DNA from: Isoetes taiwanensis | Taxonomy: Eukaryota; Streptophyta; Lycopodiopsida; Isoetales; Isoetaceae | DNA length: 64,000 nucleotides | Direction of reading: 5' to 3' | NCBI GenBank assembly: GCA_021234155.1 | Contig: JAJEKV010000003.1 | Location: forward strand, 17,840,386-17,904,385 | Notes under the pieces: model-generated | Database searches by the model: none | What the model was told of the DNA's origin: nothing | What the model saw: only the letters and a program-made list of their open reading frames with translations | Translations under genes and position numbers: made by a program | Part shown: piece after piece, positions 23,400 through 33,870 of the stretch | Layout: each line of letters begins with the position of its first letter | Numbering within the stretch: the first letter of the stretch is position 1

Positions 23400-24873
23400 G
23401 TTTTTAAGCATGGACTAGTAAACGTGTGCCTAGCGTTGCCGGGCTAATATCTTAGCACGTGATTTTACTCGCCTTTAACGTTTATATGTGCAACTTCGAC
23501 AACAACGCGTAATGATATTGGCAAGAATTGACATTATTTGCTTTTGTAATTTTGTTTGTTATTGAAATCGTCTAATGACACCATCAACAATGTATTAACT
23601 TTGCGTTTATGGATTTCAGTGGAGAAAACAATGCTTTATAAGAAATGTGAGTTAAATCTACCTCTAAAGACAAAAATTTGGAAAAGACAGATCCAAAATT
23701 TATGTTCAAAATGTCATCCTTAGAAGTAGTTAAATACATCAACAAAAAGATAGGTACATGGTTCATTGGCGCACTTTAGTTCATGTTGAAACTCTAAATG
23801 TGCACCTCTATGTGTTGCACATCACCGAGGGCCTAATGTTATACTTTGTCATGTTCTCCCATGATATCTTCACTTCTCCGACATATAACATCTTAGCCGG
23901 GGGAAAAGTGAAATGCACGGTCGAGTCATTGATTCGAACTGCCCACGATATCTCGCGACTATCAAGCAAGTGAGACAACTCATCTCAACGGTAGGCTCGT
24001 ATAATGGAATCAAATATTGTCTCATAACGAAACAATTTGTAGATCTTAAAACAAATTTGTAGTCCCATTTCATATTCCAACACAGGTGAGTTCTTTCGCT
24101 ACTAAATTGTCAATTAGCCAGTGCACAGTGTCATCCCAGGGGATTCACTTATAACAAAGAGGGTATGCCATCTATTTAAGAGGTGGCCAAAAACACCCCT
24201 GGTATACTGGCTTATGAAAGCTAATCTAACCCCGAAAGTATATAGTTTACCCCAAATAGTGGCGAAAAATTCACCTAATGGTAAGTATGCTTATGTAAAA
24301 TGGTTGAAAGAACCCTCTATAGTTGAACTCATATGCTCTATACGTCCAACAATGTGAATCCCCCAAGGGTGTCATTTCTCATCTGATAAAGAACAATTGG
24401 AGGTTAGTCAAAACACTAGATTGTCCAATAGGTAGATACATGTAGTCTATCCTCCACCTACCTCTCTCAACGCACATCTGCGTAAACAATGTTTTGTTAG
24501 GTAGACTTGAGCAAATAGGAAGTCATCAATTAGTTGGATGTAGTGCTCCAACTTGACAAGCTCGTCGATGCAAAATATTTCTTTGCTCTTTGCAATGAGC
24601 TCCTCAGTGTTCACACTTGCTATTTCATGCATATGAGCGTGGTATTTTCGTTCCCAATGATATCATGACCAAATATGATAAAAGTAACATGGATGACATG
24701 ATACTTCTTGTCACCCATCAGGGCATTTCGCGACATGGTGACTAAGAGATACCATGGGACCAAAATATGCACCATCTACATGGACGAAGAAGTAAGGAAG
24801 TAAGACAAAAAAGAAAGAAAGTAGAAGAAATCAATGAGAACAAAGAGAAATTAATAGTAGAGATTTGTAAGTA
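23400..24873. other. Unassigned, probably 3' part of a Helitron and flanking DNA
   Basis: No gene recognised. Short frames exist (plus at 24121-24357, minus at 24447-24632) but match nothing I know. Because the Helitron helicase C-terminus reads towards this region on the minus strand, the Helitron 3' end probably lies here. I did not find a convincing CTRR end with hairpin. Confidence 0.4.
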
Positions 24874-25336
24874 TTAGATCGCATTTAGAGGAGTTCTTGG
24901 TATACAATATTTGTTGTATATCTTGATCTGTTGAACATCTGTGGGAGCATCTCCATCCTTCGATAAACTGAGCACCTTTATGCCTTGAGCTCTCAAGAGT
25001 GCCACATAGAGTTGCCAATGACTGTATAGTGGATTTGGCAAATACAAACCAACCATTTTCATTGTTTGGCCATGGGACTTGTTAATTGTCATACCAAGAG
25101 CTAGACACAGTGGAAATTGCATGCATCAAACTGGAATGGGAGTTCTGCATTATTAGGCATCAAAGAAATTTGAAATATGAACTCTGCTTCCAATATTCTT
25201 TCCAGTGACAATCTCAGCATCTATAGCATGACTTTCCAATGCATGTATAATGAGGCAGGTGCCATTGTAGAGTCTCTTATGTGTAAAAAAAGACCTCAAT
25301 AACATGATAATCATGCCAACCTTCAATATCAATTGA
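24874..25336 (-). pseudogene. Helitron Rep/helicase, C-terminal PIF1-like helicase part
   Basis: The last stretch of a PIF1-family helicase as found in Helitrons. It has HQLILKVGMIIMLLR and LYNGTCLII (about 25240-25335), then FPLCLALGMTINKSHGQT (helicase motif V/VI region, about 25070-25120), then SHWQLYVALLRAQG. The upstream half of the same protein lies at 33548-33870, displaced by the 8.2-kb LTR element. A short gap with stops (about 25120-25155) shows decay even without the LTR insertion. Helitron helicases unwind DNA during rolling-circle transposition. Confidence 0.85.
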
Positions 25337-25341
25337 TGTGG

Positions 25342-26137
25342 TGTTACAGGCCAAGGGTAAGTCACGCTTGCGGGCCTTGGGATCGGGAGTCTGCCCCTGG
25401 GAATGCCACAGGGTGGCCTGGGAAAGTTCCGAGAATTACTTACCGCCTAGGGGCAGGGTGGGGTTATTTTTAAATGGCGTTTGCTTCGTATGCAAAAGTG
25501 TCATTTAATTAAAATTATAAAGGCCCTCTTAGAAAACCCCCTAACCATTGATTTATGGGTATGAGGTGGCGGCCTTGGATTGGGCAAGAAGTTTGAAAGG
25601 GAAAATTTATCCCTGTAATGTCGCATTTGGAGCTGTCGGCCGGATCTGTTAAAAGGGTTCGATTCTATTGATAGAGAGGTCGATTTTTGCTCTAAAAAAG
25701 GCCCATCTGCCTTTTTCCAGCTATTCTTGGCCTAATGGCCTTATAAAAGGATTTGGTGACGTTTTCTGAGATCATAGTTTTCCTCTGGAGCCAAGCAATT
25801 GGAGCACTCTGTTTCTCTTTGCTGCTTGATCTTTATCTTTCTGGAGGTTTTAGATCATTTCGAATTGAGTGGGAATCAATTCGACTTGTTTCGAACAACT
25901 CCATAATTTGATGCTGCTTGTGAGGTCACTCCGTTCTTGGAACGTTCGTGACTTCCCTTTGAGCAATACTGCTGCTGCAGTGTTGAGTTCTAGTGATAGA
26001 ACTTCTGAAGCTGGGCTTCAAGCTGATCTTGGGGATCAGTAGCGGTTGTGTGTGGGGAGTTCAGGGAACTCGCGGTTGAGGGGAACTCTGAGAGTTCTTG
26101 GTAGCACAATTGATCCTACTTCTTATAGGTTGTAACA
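25342..26137 (+). repeat. 5' LTR of the gypsy-like element
   Basis: 796 bp, TG...CA ends, closely matching 32748-33542 throughout. It is preceded by TGTGG and followed after three bases by the primer-binding site. Confidence 0.92.
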
Positions 26138-26140
26138 ATT

Positions 26141-26152
26141 TGGTATCAGAGC
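26141..26152 (+). promoter_or_regulatory. Primer-binding site (initiator tRNA-Met)
   Basis: TGGTATCAGAGC, the standard plant retrotransposon primer-binding site complementary to the 3' end of initiator tRNA-Met, three bases after the 5' LTR. Confidence 0.93.
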
Positions 26153-26798
26153 TTGGTTTCTATTCTTCCGTTCTGATCCTCTGTGGCAACTACCTATTTT
26201 ATCTTAGTTGTGCTATAGGATAGAGTATGCGGCTATGGTAATATTGTGATTATCATCTATAACTTACCGTGGTAATGCTGCAACAATATACTGTCAACTC
26301 TAGTATTCCAGGATTAAGTTGCAGCCTTGTAAGGAGGTGTTTGCAAAGAGGTGCTAGCAACTTAACTGTGGCCTGATGGTCATAAAAATCGTGAAGAGCA
26401 TGATCTGGTAAATACCAGGAGGGTGTATACAAAAGCTTTGCTTATATGATCTAGGATCATGTCTGCATGAATTTGATTTAGGAAAGTCATTTGAGATTGA
26501 GATTTGAACGCTTCATCAGTAACTGGGCTCGTTTGCATCAATTAGTACAGTGCTGCTAAGATCAAAGCAGCCAGCAAGCTTTCTTTGTGTGAGTTTTGGG
26601 CAGAGTAACTGCTCAAGAATGGTATGTGGTTGAAGGAAGTCAAGTGGATCTTCTTGCACTAAGAAGATTAAGGCTTGGTTGTACATTGCTCTGCTTGGTC
26701 TCTTAGAGCTAAGCTTCAACTCCAAAGGTCTGTTTTGGAGTGTACAGAATTGCTGAAGCAGTTCTTCAAGCCTGCAGTTGACGGAATTTGGGTATAAC

Positions 26799-27319
26799 CA
26801 TAGTTAGGAGTTAGCAGTTAGTAGTTAGCTAACGGCTAACGCCAAAATCACGTGTAACTAGTTAGCTACAAAGTTAATAACGTGTTATTTTTTTGCCAAA
26901 AAAAATATATCAGATTTTAACAATTTGAAACATGATCTTGACTAATCTGATCATGCTGATTCTAAATATGCAATCAGAATTTGAAAATACTTACTCTAAC
27001 ATGCTAAAAAATCAGAATATACTCAAACCTTTGATGCGAAATATATCCTTGTTTTCATTATAGTCTTGCAATAAAAAACACATCTACTACACTTCTACTA
27101 CTAGTCTACGAGATTTAGACGCAGTTAACAGCTCTTTTAGGTCAAGTTTTGTGCATATTTGGATTCGTCTCGGAAAAACAGGCACAATGGTATTTTTTTT
27201 TTTTTAAATTGACGTCTGTCATATTTTGGCCAAAAAATAACAGGTTAGTTTTTGTTAGTTAGTTAGCTAACGGCTAACGAGTTACAGTTTTGGGGATAAC
27301 GAGTTATCTGCTAACCATG
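26799..27319. mobile_element. 521-bp non-autonomous hAT element inside the LTR element
   Basis: Inverted ends CATAGTTAGGAGTTA / TATCTGCTAACCATG, flanked by a perfect 8-bp duplication GGTATAAC at 26791-26798 and 27320-27327. Both subterminal regions carry GTTAGCTAACGGCTAACG. No coding sequence. Confidence 0.8.
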
Positions 27320-28413
27320 GGTATAACTGAGAAAGCTCCATTTGATCTGTACGAGCAAGCACCTCAGGGCCAAATTTGATGCTTGCCAAATCTTGAAAGG
27401 TTTGATGAAGGCATCAATTTGCTGCAACTAGGGATTAGAGGCTGCCGGATTTGCTTCGGAGAAGCCTTTTGGGCTTCTGGTCGATCACGACCGCCAATAT
27501 CAGCCACATTAATTTTATAAATGGTTTAAAGGGGTATATAACTTGTATAACTTATATATTTGGAACCATTACCCCATTACTAGTTGGCCTAGTAGTTGTC
27601 TAGGCCAAGGACAATACCGGGTACTGCAACCGCTTATAGAGTTTTGACTCCTTAACTTTTCTAATAACTTAGAATAGTACCTAAGCTAGTTGAGCTAGCT
27701 ATATTAAAAGGACTTAGGGAGCCTTTTCGTGCAATACTTGGTATTGTACTCCTGCATACTAAGTGTGCAGTTTTGGCAAGATCGGTGTTCTTGACCAGTA
27801 GCCGCCTTAATCCAGGATTAGGGTGAGGCTACAATTACAACACTCCGGGAGTGTTGACAAGCGGCAGTTTCGTCATTGGGAGCCTGGGGCTCAAGTGGTG
27901 GGCCCATGAGGACTTTGCTTTACGTGGGGAATCGTACAAGATAGACATTCAATTTGTCTACAATTCCTTTCTTTTTGTTTAAAACAATGAATCGACTCTG
28001 GGAATCGAAATTGAAAGGTTCTAATGTATGTGTGTTGCACTGGGTGCACTATTGTGAGAACTAGGCCAGAGTTCGGTCTAAGCCTAGGCTGATTACTTGA
28101 TGAATTGATACAATCAAGTAAAGATTATGGCATCAAGAAAATCATTGTTTGTGTTATTTTCAGTCAGTAAAGCGTGTGAATAGAGTGTATGGGCGCTCTA
28201 TTGATACACAAGTTGATACTTGTTCCATAGAAATGGAATAGGTTATACAACTACGTAGAGATCAACTTGTTATAAGGCTACTCAATTGTTCTTACTCAAA
28301 TGTTAGAATTTAGGGGATTGTTGGGGTCATACCTCCAGGAGGTTATGGATGCACGGACTCGTTTGTGTCCTACGGGACGATATTGAACTGTCTTATGCCA
28401 TTGTACAGTGTGT

Positions 28414-28498
28414 CAGCATGCTTATTACTGCTAAGGTTTTTCCCTCGAAAACCCTTCAGGGCGGGGGTTTTTTAATCCTGTCAGTAATACGCTTGCTG
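28414..28498. other. Conserved stem-loop, copy 1
   Basis: Outer stem CAGCATGCTTATTACTG (28414-28430) pairs at 15 of 17 positions with 28482-28498. The loop contains GGTTTTTCCCTCGAAAACC and GGGTTTTTTAATCC. The loop is nearly the same as at 37597-37670 while the stems differ but still pair. It may be an LTR-derived polyadenylation-region hairpin or another structured element. Confidence 0.6.
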
Positions 28499-28609
28499 CC
28501 CTCTTTTTGTTTGGGTCCCATAGGCCAATTGGTCTCCGTGGACGCTAAAAAACTATTCTATTCTATTCTATGGTTCTTCCCGAAAAGAACGTAAGAGATA
28601 GCATGTTCT

Positions 28610-28705
28610 TATGCCTTACAAGTTGAAAATGTACATGTTATTAGTCGATAGCGTTAATATGCCTTACAAGTTGAAAAGGTACATGTTATTAGTCGATAGC
28701 GTTAA
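28610..28705. repeat. 48-bp tandem duplication
   Basis: The block TATGCCTTACAAGTTGAAAA through GTCGATAGCGTTAA is present twice with period 48 bp and one difference. Confidence 0.9.
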
Positions 28706-31048
28706 TTTAAGCTGGGCTTAAAGTTGAACAAGATGGACCGATAATGTGTCTAGGGCATTGGGGTTAATATATTATAAACCACCAATTCCACTATTTATTG
28801 TGTATGGATGTGCACGATATTGCGTAATACTATGTGGACTTTTATCAAGCAATGGTTGTGTCCGTAACTGGATTGTGGACAACTAGCTTTAGAATTCATT
28901 ATGGAAATTTAAGTAGGTGCTTGTTGTCCATTTCTTTCCCAAGGGAGGGGAGAGGGAGAATGGTTATCAATTTGCACTTGGGGATGTGATACGCACATTC
29001 GAAGATGTAATATGCACATCTATAGTAGTGGACTTATAGATTTGTTCTATAGTCATCCGGCAATTTGTCCTTTCCAAGCAAAGTTTAGCTTAAATGGCTC
29101 AATTTCTCTTGGGGAGGAAAGGTTTTATGACATCGATAATGAGCGCGTTGTGAAAGATTGGAATTCCACCTAAGTGTGTCTTGGAGTTGCGAAAAATTCT
29201 TAATCTTCGACTACTCCATTCATGGAATGTCTAACTTAGGGTCAAGAATTGAATGGATTAGAGCTCAATTGGAAGCTATTGGCATGGTCAAAAGCTATTG
29301 TTGGCAATACCACTTCAAGCGTTGGGACTCGGAATACGTATTGCTAATAAGATTGATGTTAGGAGTGAGCTTGAAGGACTATTAGATTTGCCAAAGTCAA
29401 AAGGTGGCCTAAATAATCTCAAGCTAAGTGTAGGTCGATGAGACTATGTGACCATGGGTTGAGAACTTATGATTAGAAGTTCATGAGTCGGAGTGTTGGA
29501 TATTATCTAGAAGATAATATATAGATGACCATAGCAATCTCTATAAGCATAGAGTTTTCTTGAATTGTGTCTGAATTGTGATATATTCCTTATTTGAAGG
29601 ATTGTTAATGCACATCGAGAAGATTGACTAAAAGGCATGGTGGCTATGTCTAGGACTGGTGCATTAGAGTCTTTTCTTGTGGGAAAGTGGTTATGCTCTG
29701 GTGGTTGATCCTTATGTTCGTGTGCAATGCATCACAAAATCCTATACTAGGTATGGGAAGCTATGGGTCAAGTTTGTCAAGTTGTTACTTGGAGTCGAGT
29801 GTGCAATGTGCCAGGCTATGAAAGCCAAGGATGGTTGCATACTAAGATTGCCACAAGTTTAATTACATGGAACCATTACATAAGTGTGAGAGCATGAGTC
29901 GCATTGCTCGAGACTACTAGGCAATGCACTTGGTTCTAGTAAGGTTTGACCAAGTACCCTAGGGCGGTACTAATGAAGTAGATATTGTTAACCTAACGTG
30001 GTTAAAATATGCATGCAACATGATGGGACTATTGAAATGCTCTATGTGAAGGATCGTGAGATCATGTATTGGATAAATGTGTGAACCATCTAGATGTACT
30101 CCGATCAAAGCAGTCTTGGAAGATGTGTTGAGAGTAAAATTTACCCATGAGAAGTTAACCAAGTGGAAGGATTAGCTACCCTACCTTGTTGCTTCGAATT
30201 AAACCTTGTAAACAATCTAAAGCGATCTAATATATGTAGATTGGCATAGAATCCTATGATATGGCATAAGCGCCTCAAAAAGGATTCTACTTTGAGTTGT
30301 TGCATGATGGAGAGGCAATTCTCACTTTCCCAGAAGTAGAGTTGCGTGAATCTCCAAGTTAGAGTCAAACCTTATGCAAGTTGAGGTCATCTTGAGGAAG
30401 ATGATTGTGTCGACCTGAGAAATGATAATTTCTTAGTTATACAAACAATTTTCTTAATAATATGGTTAAGAAAAGTGTTAATGTTCATTCCGCATTATGC
30501 TAATCCCTTTCGAGGGAAAGAGGCTGGGAATATTAGCATATGAGTTAGCTTTGTTGGGAAAACTAGATCTAGAGTGTTATGAAAGCTAACTATACAAACT
30601 ATACTATGTTGGATAATGAGGCTATACTCCATGATATAGTGTTCGTGTTAAACTCCATTGTAACTCGAACTGGTTTTGGATACTCCAATTTGTTCGAAAA
30701 TATTACAATAAGGATATTCTTGGAATATCAAGGTCTCGTAGGGACATGAGAAATCCTAAGTGGCCATTAGAATAATAAGTAATTGTACAATATATTTTCT
30801 ATCTTGAATCCTTAGTTAGACCTTGAGGCCAAGGTTCTAAGGAGGGGGAGAAAATAAAGTGTTACAGGTAATTTGGGGGCATGTCGCGCATGCTAGACCC
30901 TATGGGATGTCCATGGTTGTGGAGTAGCGTCGATCTTACCACTGGGTGGTCTGGGATATGATTGACATAAGTAGATGACTTGTATCTACTGAGTGCGGAT
31001 AATGAGTTTTGAGATGGCAGTAGTTCATTCGTATACTTAAGTGGCAAT

Positions 31049-32142
31049 GCCCTTTTTCTAATGCCTCCCCTTTTTTGAAAAGTTTGCTGGAGTCTTGGGA
31101 GACAGTACGGACCTTATTTCGTATTGATCTTGTTGCATGTCATCCATTGAGTGCCCCTTGTTGGTGGATACATGTGGCAAATAATCTCCCACTTTGTGCC
31201 TCAGTTCATCCATTAACTCAACGGCGCTGGAGGTTAGCAGGAATCTTAACAGTTGCAGCATGGTATGATTATGGCCAGTTAGTGACTTGACAAATCTTTC
31301 AAACAAAATTCTTATTGTCTCGATGGGACAAACCTATTTGGCAAAAGGTTGCTAGTACTCTGCCATTGGTTGCTCCAGAGGCTATCGAAGGGTGCATGTG
31401 GGTTTCCCACCAGAGTGTTCACGAGCATAGGCTTGCGAACTCTATGTATAGGCTGCTTGTCAATGGTGATATCCTTCCGCCATCCACTAAGTGGTCCCTT
31501 CAGCTCTCATCTCCTAGTTGGAGACGTATGTGGACTTGGGCTTGGGATAAACTACTCCCATCCTAAGTTGGCTGTGCTTTGGTGGCAGATTTTTCACAGA
31601 TGCCCTCGGGTGAATGTGCTTGTCCACATATTTGATCCTCAAGTGTCAGCACTGCCCACTGTGCAAGCAAAGGGACGAGACCATTGAGCATTGTTTCTTT
31701 TTATGTGATCATCTCTAGCCTGTTTGGTCTTGGCTGCTTTCTCTTTTTCATGTGACATTGACAAGTCAGCAAGTGCTTCTGGCTATTTATCCGGATACTT
31801 GGAATAAGGTGCAGAGTCAAGCATTTCATTTGGCATCAGGATGGTTGATGTGGTCTATCTGGAAGCGCAGAAGATTGTGTATCTTTCAGGGTTTGGATAT
31901 TCCTCCTGCAGTAGTCATCTAGGACGCACAAGCTAGAATCACTAAGGCCTACCATTGTTCTTCGCTTGCTCTTGCCAAGCGACAGTTGATATTTGAGTCA
32001 TATTTGAGTGTGTTGTCTTATGCATAGGCTGGTGGTTCTATTCAGTGGATCATGATTATCCTCTGAAATTTTATTCCTGCCTCAGCATTTGTATCTAGCT
32101 TTTGGCTTGGTGTTTCAATAAAGTTTGTCGTTCTTCAAAAAA
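31049..32142 (+). mobile_element. 5'-truncated L1-type LINE
   Basis: A 16-bp duplication ATACTTAAGTGGCAAT at 31033-31048 and 32143-32158 flanks a 1.09-kb insert ending in a short A run (32137-32143), the classic LINE structure. The plus-strand frames encode the reverse-transcriptase-associated zinc-binding region found after the RT of plant L1 elements: WTWAWDKLLPS, then in a shifted frame VLWWQIFHRCPRVN, and further on a fragment with MWSIWKRR (about 31850). Frameshifts and stops show that it is dead. It is nested in the gypsy-like element. Confidence 0.88.
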
Positions 32143-32729
32143 ATACTTAAGTGGCAATAGAATCAAGGTTAAGGAGTCCAAAAATGGACTTGAAACCTTT
32201 GTGTTTGTATGGGTTGACAGGACAACCATGACTGGCTAGATCAATCTAAAGGTAAATATACCAAGAATGCAAAGTACAACGTTTTACTTTTCTTGCAAAG
32301 GGGGTTCTTGTTTTGGCGTTGCATCACTGGATGTATGTCAAACTGCTCCGGGTCATATTATCTTGCCTAATCAGGGATTTGGCTTCTGCTTGGCTCTCGT
32401 TTCCCCAACAATATCTGTTGGCAAGTAGTGCTTGATGCATTATGGGCTAAGACAGATGATCTAAATTTGCTTCTTGTTGTTGATGCAACTTTTGGATTGC
32501 AAGAAGGTCTAACAAAGTTGTGTTTGCAAATGTGGAGCTAATCTCTTGTTCTAAATGATGAACATTTATGAGCTAAGCATGGTGCTTCTTTGGGATTTGT
32601 GTAATAGAGATATTCGTGAATATCTAGTCTTGTGGCGAGGCCAGTCTCCCACGGATGCCACTTGAAAGACGGATGAGTTTGTGCAACGTTTTCCTCATTT
32701 GAAACTCTAGACCTTGAGGACAAGGTCCT

Positions 32730-32746
32730 AAGGGAAGGGGAGGAAA
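32730..32746 (+). promoter_or_regulatory. Polypurine tract of the gypsy-like element
   Basis: AAGGGAAGGGGAGGAAA, directly before the 3' LTR: the second-strand primer site. Confidence 0.9.
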
Positions 32747-32747
32747 T

Positions 32748-33542
32748 TGTTATGGACCAAGGGCAAGTCGCGCTTGCGGGCCTTGGGACCAGGAGTCTGC
32801 CCTGGAAATGCCACAGGGTGGCTTGGGAACGTTCCGAGAATTACTTACTGTCTAGGGGCGACGTGGGGTTATTTTTAAATGGCATTTGCTTCGTATGCAA
32901 AAGTGTCATTTAATTAAAATTATAAAGGCCCTTTTAGAAAACCCCCCTAACCATTGATTTATGGATATGAGGTGGCGCCCTTGGATTGGGGCAAGAAGTT
33001 TGAAAGGGAAAATTCATCCCTGTAACGTCGCGTTTGGAGCAGTCGGCTGGATCTGTTAAAAGGATTCGATTCTATTGATAGAGAGGTCGATTTTTGCTCT
33101 AGAAAAGGCCCATCTGCTTTTTCCAGCTATTCTTGGCCCTAATGGCCTTATAAAAGGATTTGGTGACGTTTTCTGATATCACAGTTTTCCTCTGGAGCCA
33201 AGCAATTGGAGCACTCTGTTTCTCTTTGCTGCTTGATCTTTTGCTTTCTGAAGGTTTTAGATCATTTCGAATTGATTGGGAATCAATTCGACTTGTTCCG
33301 AGCAACTTCGTAATTTGGTGCTGCTTGTGAGATCACTCTGTTCTTGTAGCGTTTGTGACTTCTCTTTGAGCAATACTGATGCAACAGTATTGAGTTCTAG
33401 TGATAGAACTTCTGAAGCTGGGCTTCAGGCTGATCCCAGGGATCAGTAGCAGTTACATGGGGAGTTCATGGAACTCGCTGTTGAGGGGAACTCTGGGAGT
33501 TCTTGGTAGCACAATTGATCCTACTTCTTGTAGGCTGTAACA
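32748..33542 (+). repeat. 3' LTR of the gypsy-like element
   Basis: 795 bp, same ends as the 5' LTR with scattered substitutions. It is followed by the TGTGG target duplicate, where the Helitron helicase resumes. Confidence 0.92.
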
Positions 33543-33547
33543 TGTGG

Positions 33548-33870
33548 AGGCATCACACCCGAAGTTTGTGCATTCAAAAATTCAGTAGGATCTATAAACC
33601 CCTCTGTCATTCTCATCAACGGCTCAACCAACTATAAGAATCGATAGGTGTAGTAGGCAATCACTCTCATCCTCTTGTTTACTTCATCTACATCATCATT
33701 TAGTGGTGTAAGGATTGCCCTTTGCACCCAATATGACACACTTCTATAATTCGTTGAAATATCAGGGAATGTTGTGGTTAGCAAGTCATTTAAGTCCTGT
33801 GGGTTGACAAAAATCTCTTCCGGAAGACATATTACATCCGATCCGATGTTGCTGCATTGGATGATTGGTC
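33548..33870 (-). pseudogene. Helitron helicase, upstream part, cut by the LTR element
   Basis: A minus-strand frame reads LPEEIFVNPQDLNDLL, then YWVQRAILTPLNDDVDEVN, the standard Helitron/PIF1 segment, then a stretch ending in TEFLNAQTSGV near the LTR junction. It continues at 25336 on the far side of the LTR element with HQLILKVGMI. At least one stop (about 33635) shows decay. Further N-terminal helicase or Rep motifs were not seen upstream (above 33870). Confidence 0.85.

Larger units (their letters stand above)
25342..33542 (+). mobile_element. Ty3/gypsy-like LTR retrotransposon, 8.2 kb, with nested insertions
   Basis: Two direct LTRs (25342-26137 and 32748-33542) start TGTTA and end TGTAACA. 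A 5-bp target duplication TGTGG lies at 25337-25341 and 33543-33547. A primer-binding site complementary to initiator tRNA-Met is at 26141-26152 and a polypurine tract at 32730-32746. The internal region has no intact gag-pol. Just before the polypurine tract, a fragment with SPTDAT, then DEFVQRFPHL, and a shifted LEDKV-like end resembles the tail of gypsy integrases, so I place it in Ty3/gypsy tentatively. The LTRs differ at many positions, so the insertion is not recent. It holds a hAT element (26799-27319) and a LINE (31049-32142), and splits a Helitron helicase. Confidence 0.9.
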
